A DNA stretch of 6,098 nt from assembly GCA_018711785.1 (NCBI GenBank), contig DVHW01000186.1:1-6098 (forward strand), in the 5' to 3' direction. Shown here in pieces: positions 5,898 through 6,098 of this stretch. The notes below the pieces were generated by a model, which was not told the DNA's origin, ran no database searches, and worked only from the letters and a program-made list of their open reading frames with translations. The position numbers and the translations under genes are program-made. Within the stretch, counting starts at the first letter, position 1. Every line of letters starts with the position of its first letter. This DNA is from Candidatus Galloscillospira excrementavium. GTDB lineage: Bacteria; Bacillota; Clostridia; Oscillospirales; Oscillospiraceae.

Positions 5898-6098
5898 ACG
5901 GAGTCCTCCTCATCGAACAGAAATACGTCCTCAATGGCCAGGCCGAAGTGCCGGGCGAGCCGGTGGGCCAGCAGGAGGGAGGCGTTGTACCGCCCGCTCT
6001 CCAGGGAGATGATGGTCTGGCGGGTGACCCCCACGGCCTCGGCCAGCTCCTCCTGGGTGAGGCGGCGCGCCCGGCGCAGGTCTGCGATGCGGTTTTTC
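5894..6098 (-). CDS. Cro/CI-type (XRE) small transcriptional regulator, 5' end at window edge
   Basis: A DNA-binding regulator of which 67 residues plus the stop are visible on the minus strand. The five-helix HTH domain fills almost all of it: KNRIADLRR, then the helix-turn-helix [23 protein letters not shown] (about 13-35 in the visible part), then [23 protein letters not shown] and an acidic tail FDEEDSV. Compact regulators of this group (COG1476 type) usually begin MKNRIxxLR, so the single G at 6098 is probably the last base of the ATG and only two bases lie outside the window. It is the first gene of the five-gene operon and probably controls it, perhaps by autorepression, but the promoter is off the window. 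Its stop overlaps the next start as ATGA. Confidence 0.92.
   Translation of the reverse strand, partial: KNRIADLRRARRLTQEELAEAVGVTRQTIISLESGRYNASLLLAHRLARHFGLAIEDVFLFDEEDSV

Noticed and set aside
5677..5934. N-terminal extension of the four-helix membrane protein up to 5934
   Set aside because: The extra 86 residues are Pro/Arg-rich and overlap the 72-residue gene in another frame; the ATG at 5676 has a perfect AAGGAGG site.
1..6098. tRNA, rRNA, CRISPR arrays, insertion sequences, attachment sites
   Set aside because: Nothing with cloverleaf-like structure, regularly spaced repeats, transposase motifs or terminal repeats was seen on reading both strands.

Overview
This window looks like chromosomal housekeeping and accessory DNA from a G+C-rich member of the Firmicutes, most likely a gut-type clostridium near Oscillospiraceae (relatives of Flavonifractor or Lawsonibacter). 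That placement is an inference from protein style, strong AGGAGG-type ribosome binding sites, a TTGAAA/TATAAT promoter and third codon positions that are almost all G or C. No RNA gene, CRISPR array, insertion sequence or phage gene is visible.

Left half, plus strand (1-3639). A perfect 24-base palindrome sits at the left edge. A sigma-A-type promoter (60-88) then drives mutY, the A/G mismatch adenine glycosylase. The mutY reading frame is open back to a TTG at 60, but that TTG is the -35 box itself, so the true start is the TTG at 141 behind a good ribosome binding site. A 111-base gap with three short hairpins leads to a radical SAM protein of the PflX type (COG1313), and 40 bases later comes a MATE-family multidrug/cation antiporter. 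The three genes share direction and may be co-transcribed, although their functions are not obviously linked. A strong hairpin (3648-3682) after the MATE gene serves as terminator, probably in both directions because the next gene converges on it.

Right half, minus strand (3696-6098). Read in the direction of transcription, from the right edge leftwards, five genes are packed into one operon: a small Cro/CI-type regulator (apparently missing only the first two bases of its start codon), a 72-residue two-helix membrane protein, a 155-residue four-helix membrane protein with a DERRRE-type cytosolic loop, an RluA-family pseudouridine synthase, and a hexapeptide-repeat acetyltransferase. Three of the four junctions are ATGA stop/start overlaps and the fourth has a 2-base gap, so translation is probably coupled along the operon. 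The regulator and the two membrane proteins look like a self-contained regulatory cassette of unknown function. The synthase and the acetyltransferase ride behind it. The operon promoter lies outside the window.

The most interesting points are the regulator/membrane-protein cassette, the acetyltransferase that lacks one active-site histidine of true serine acetyltransferases, the mutY promoter/leader architecture, and the hairpin-rich leader of the radical SAM gene. Nothing here amounts to a clearly new biological system.
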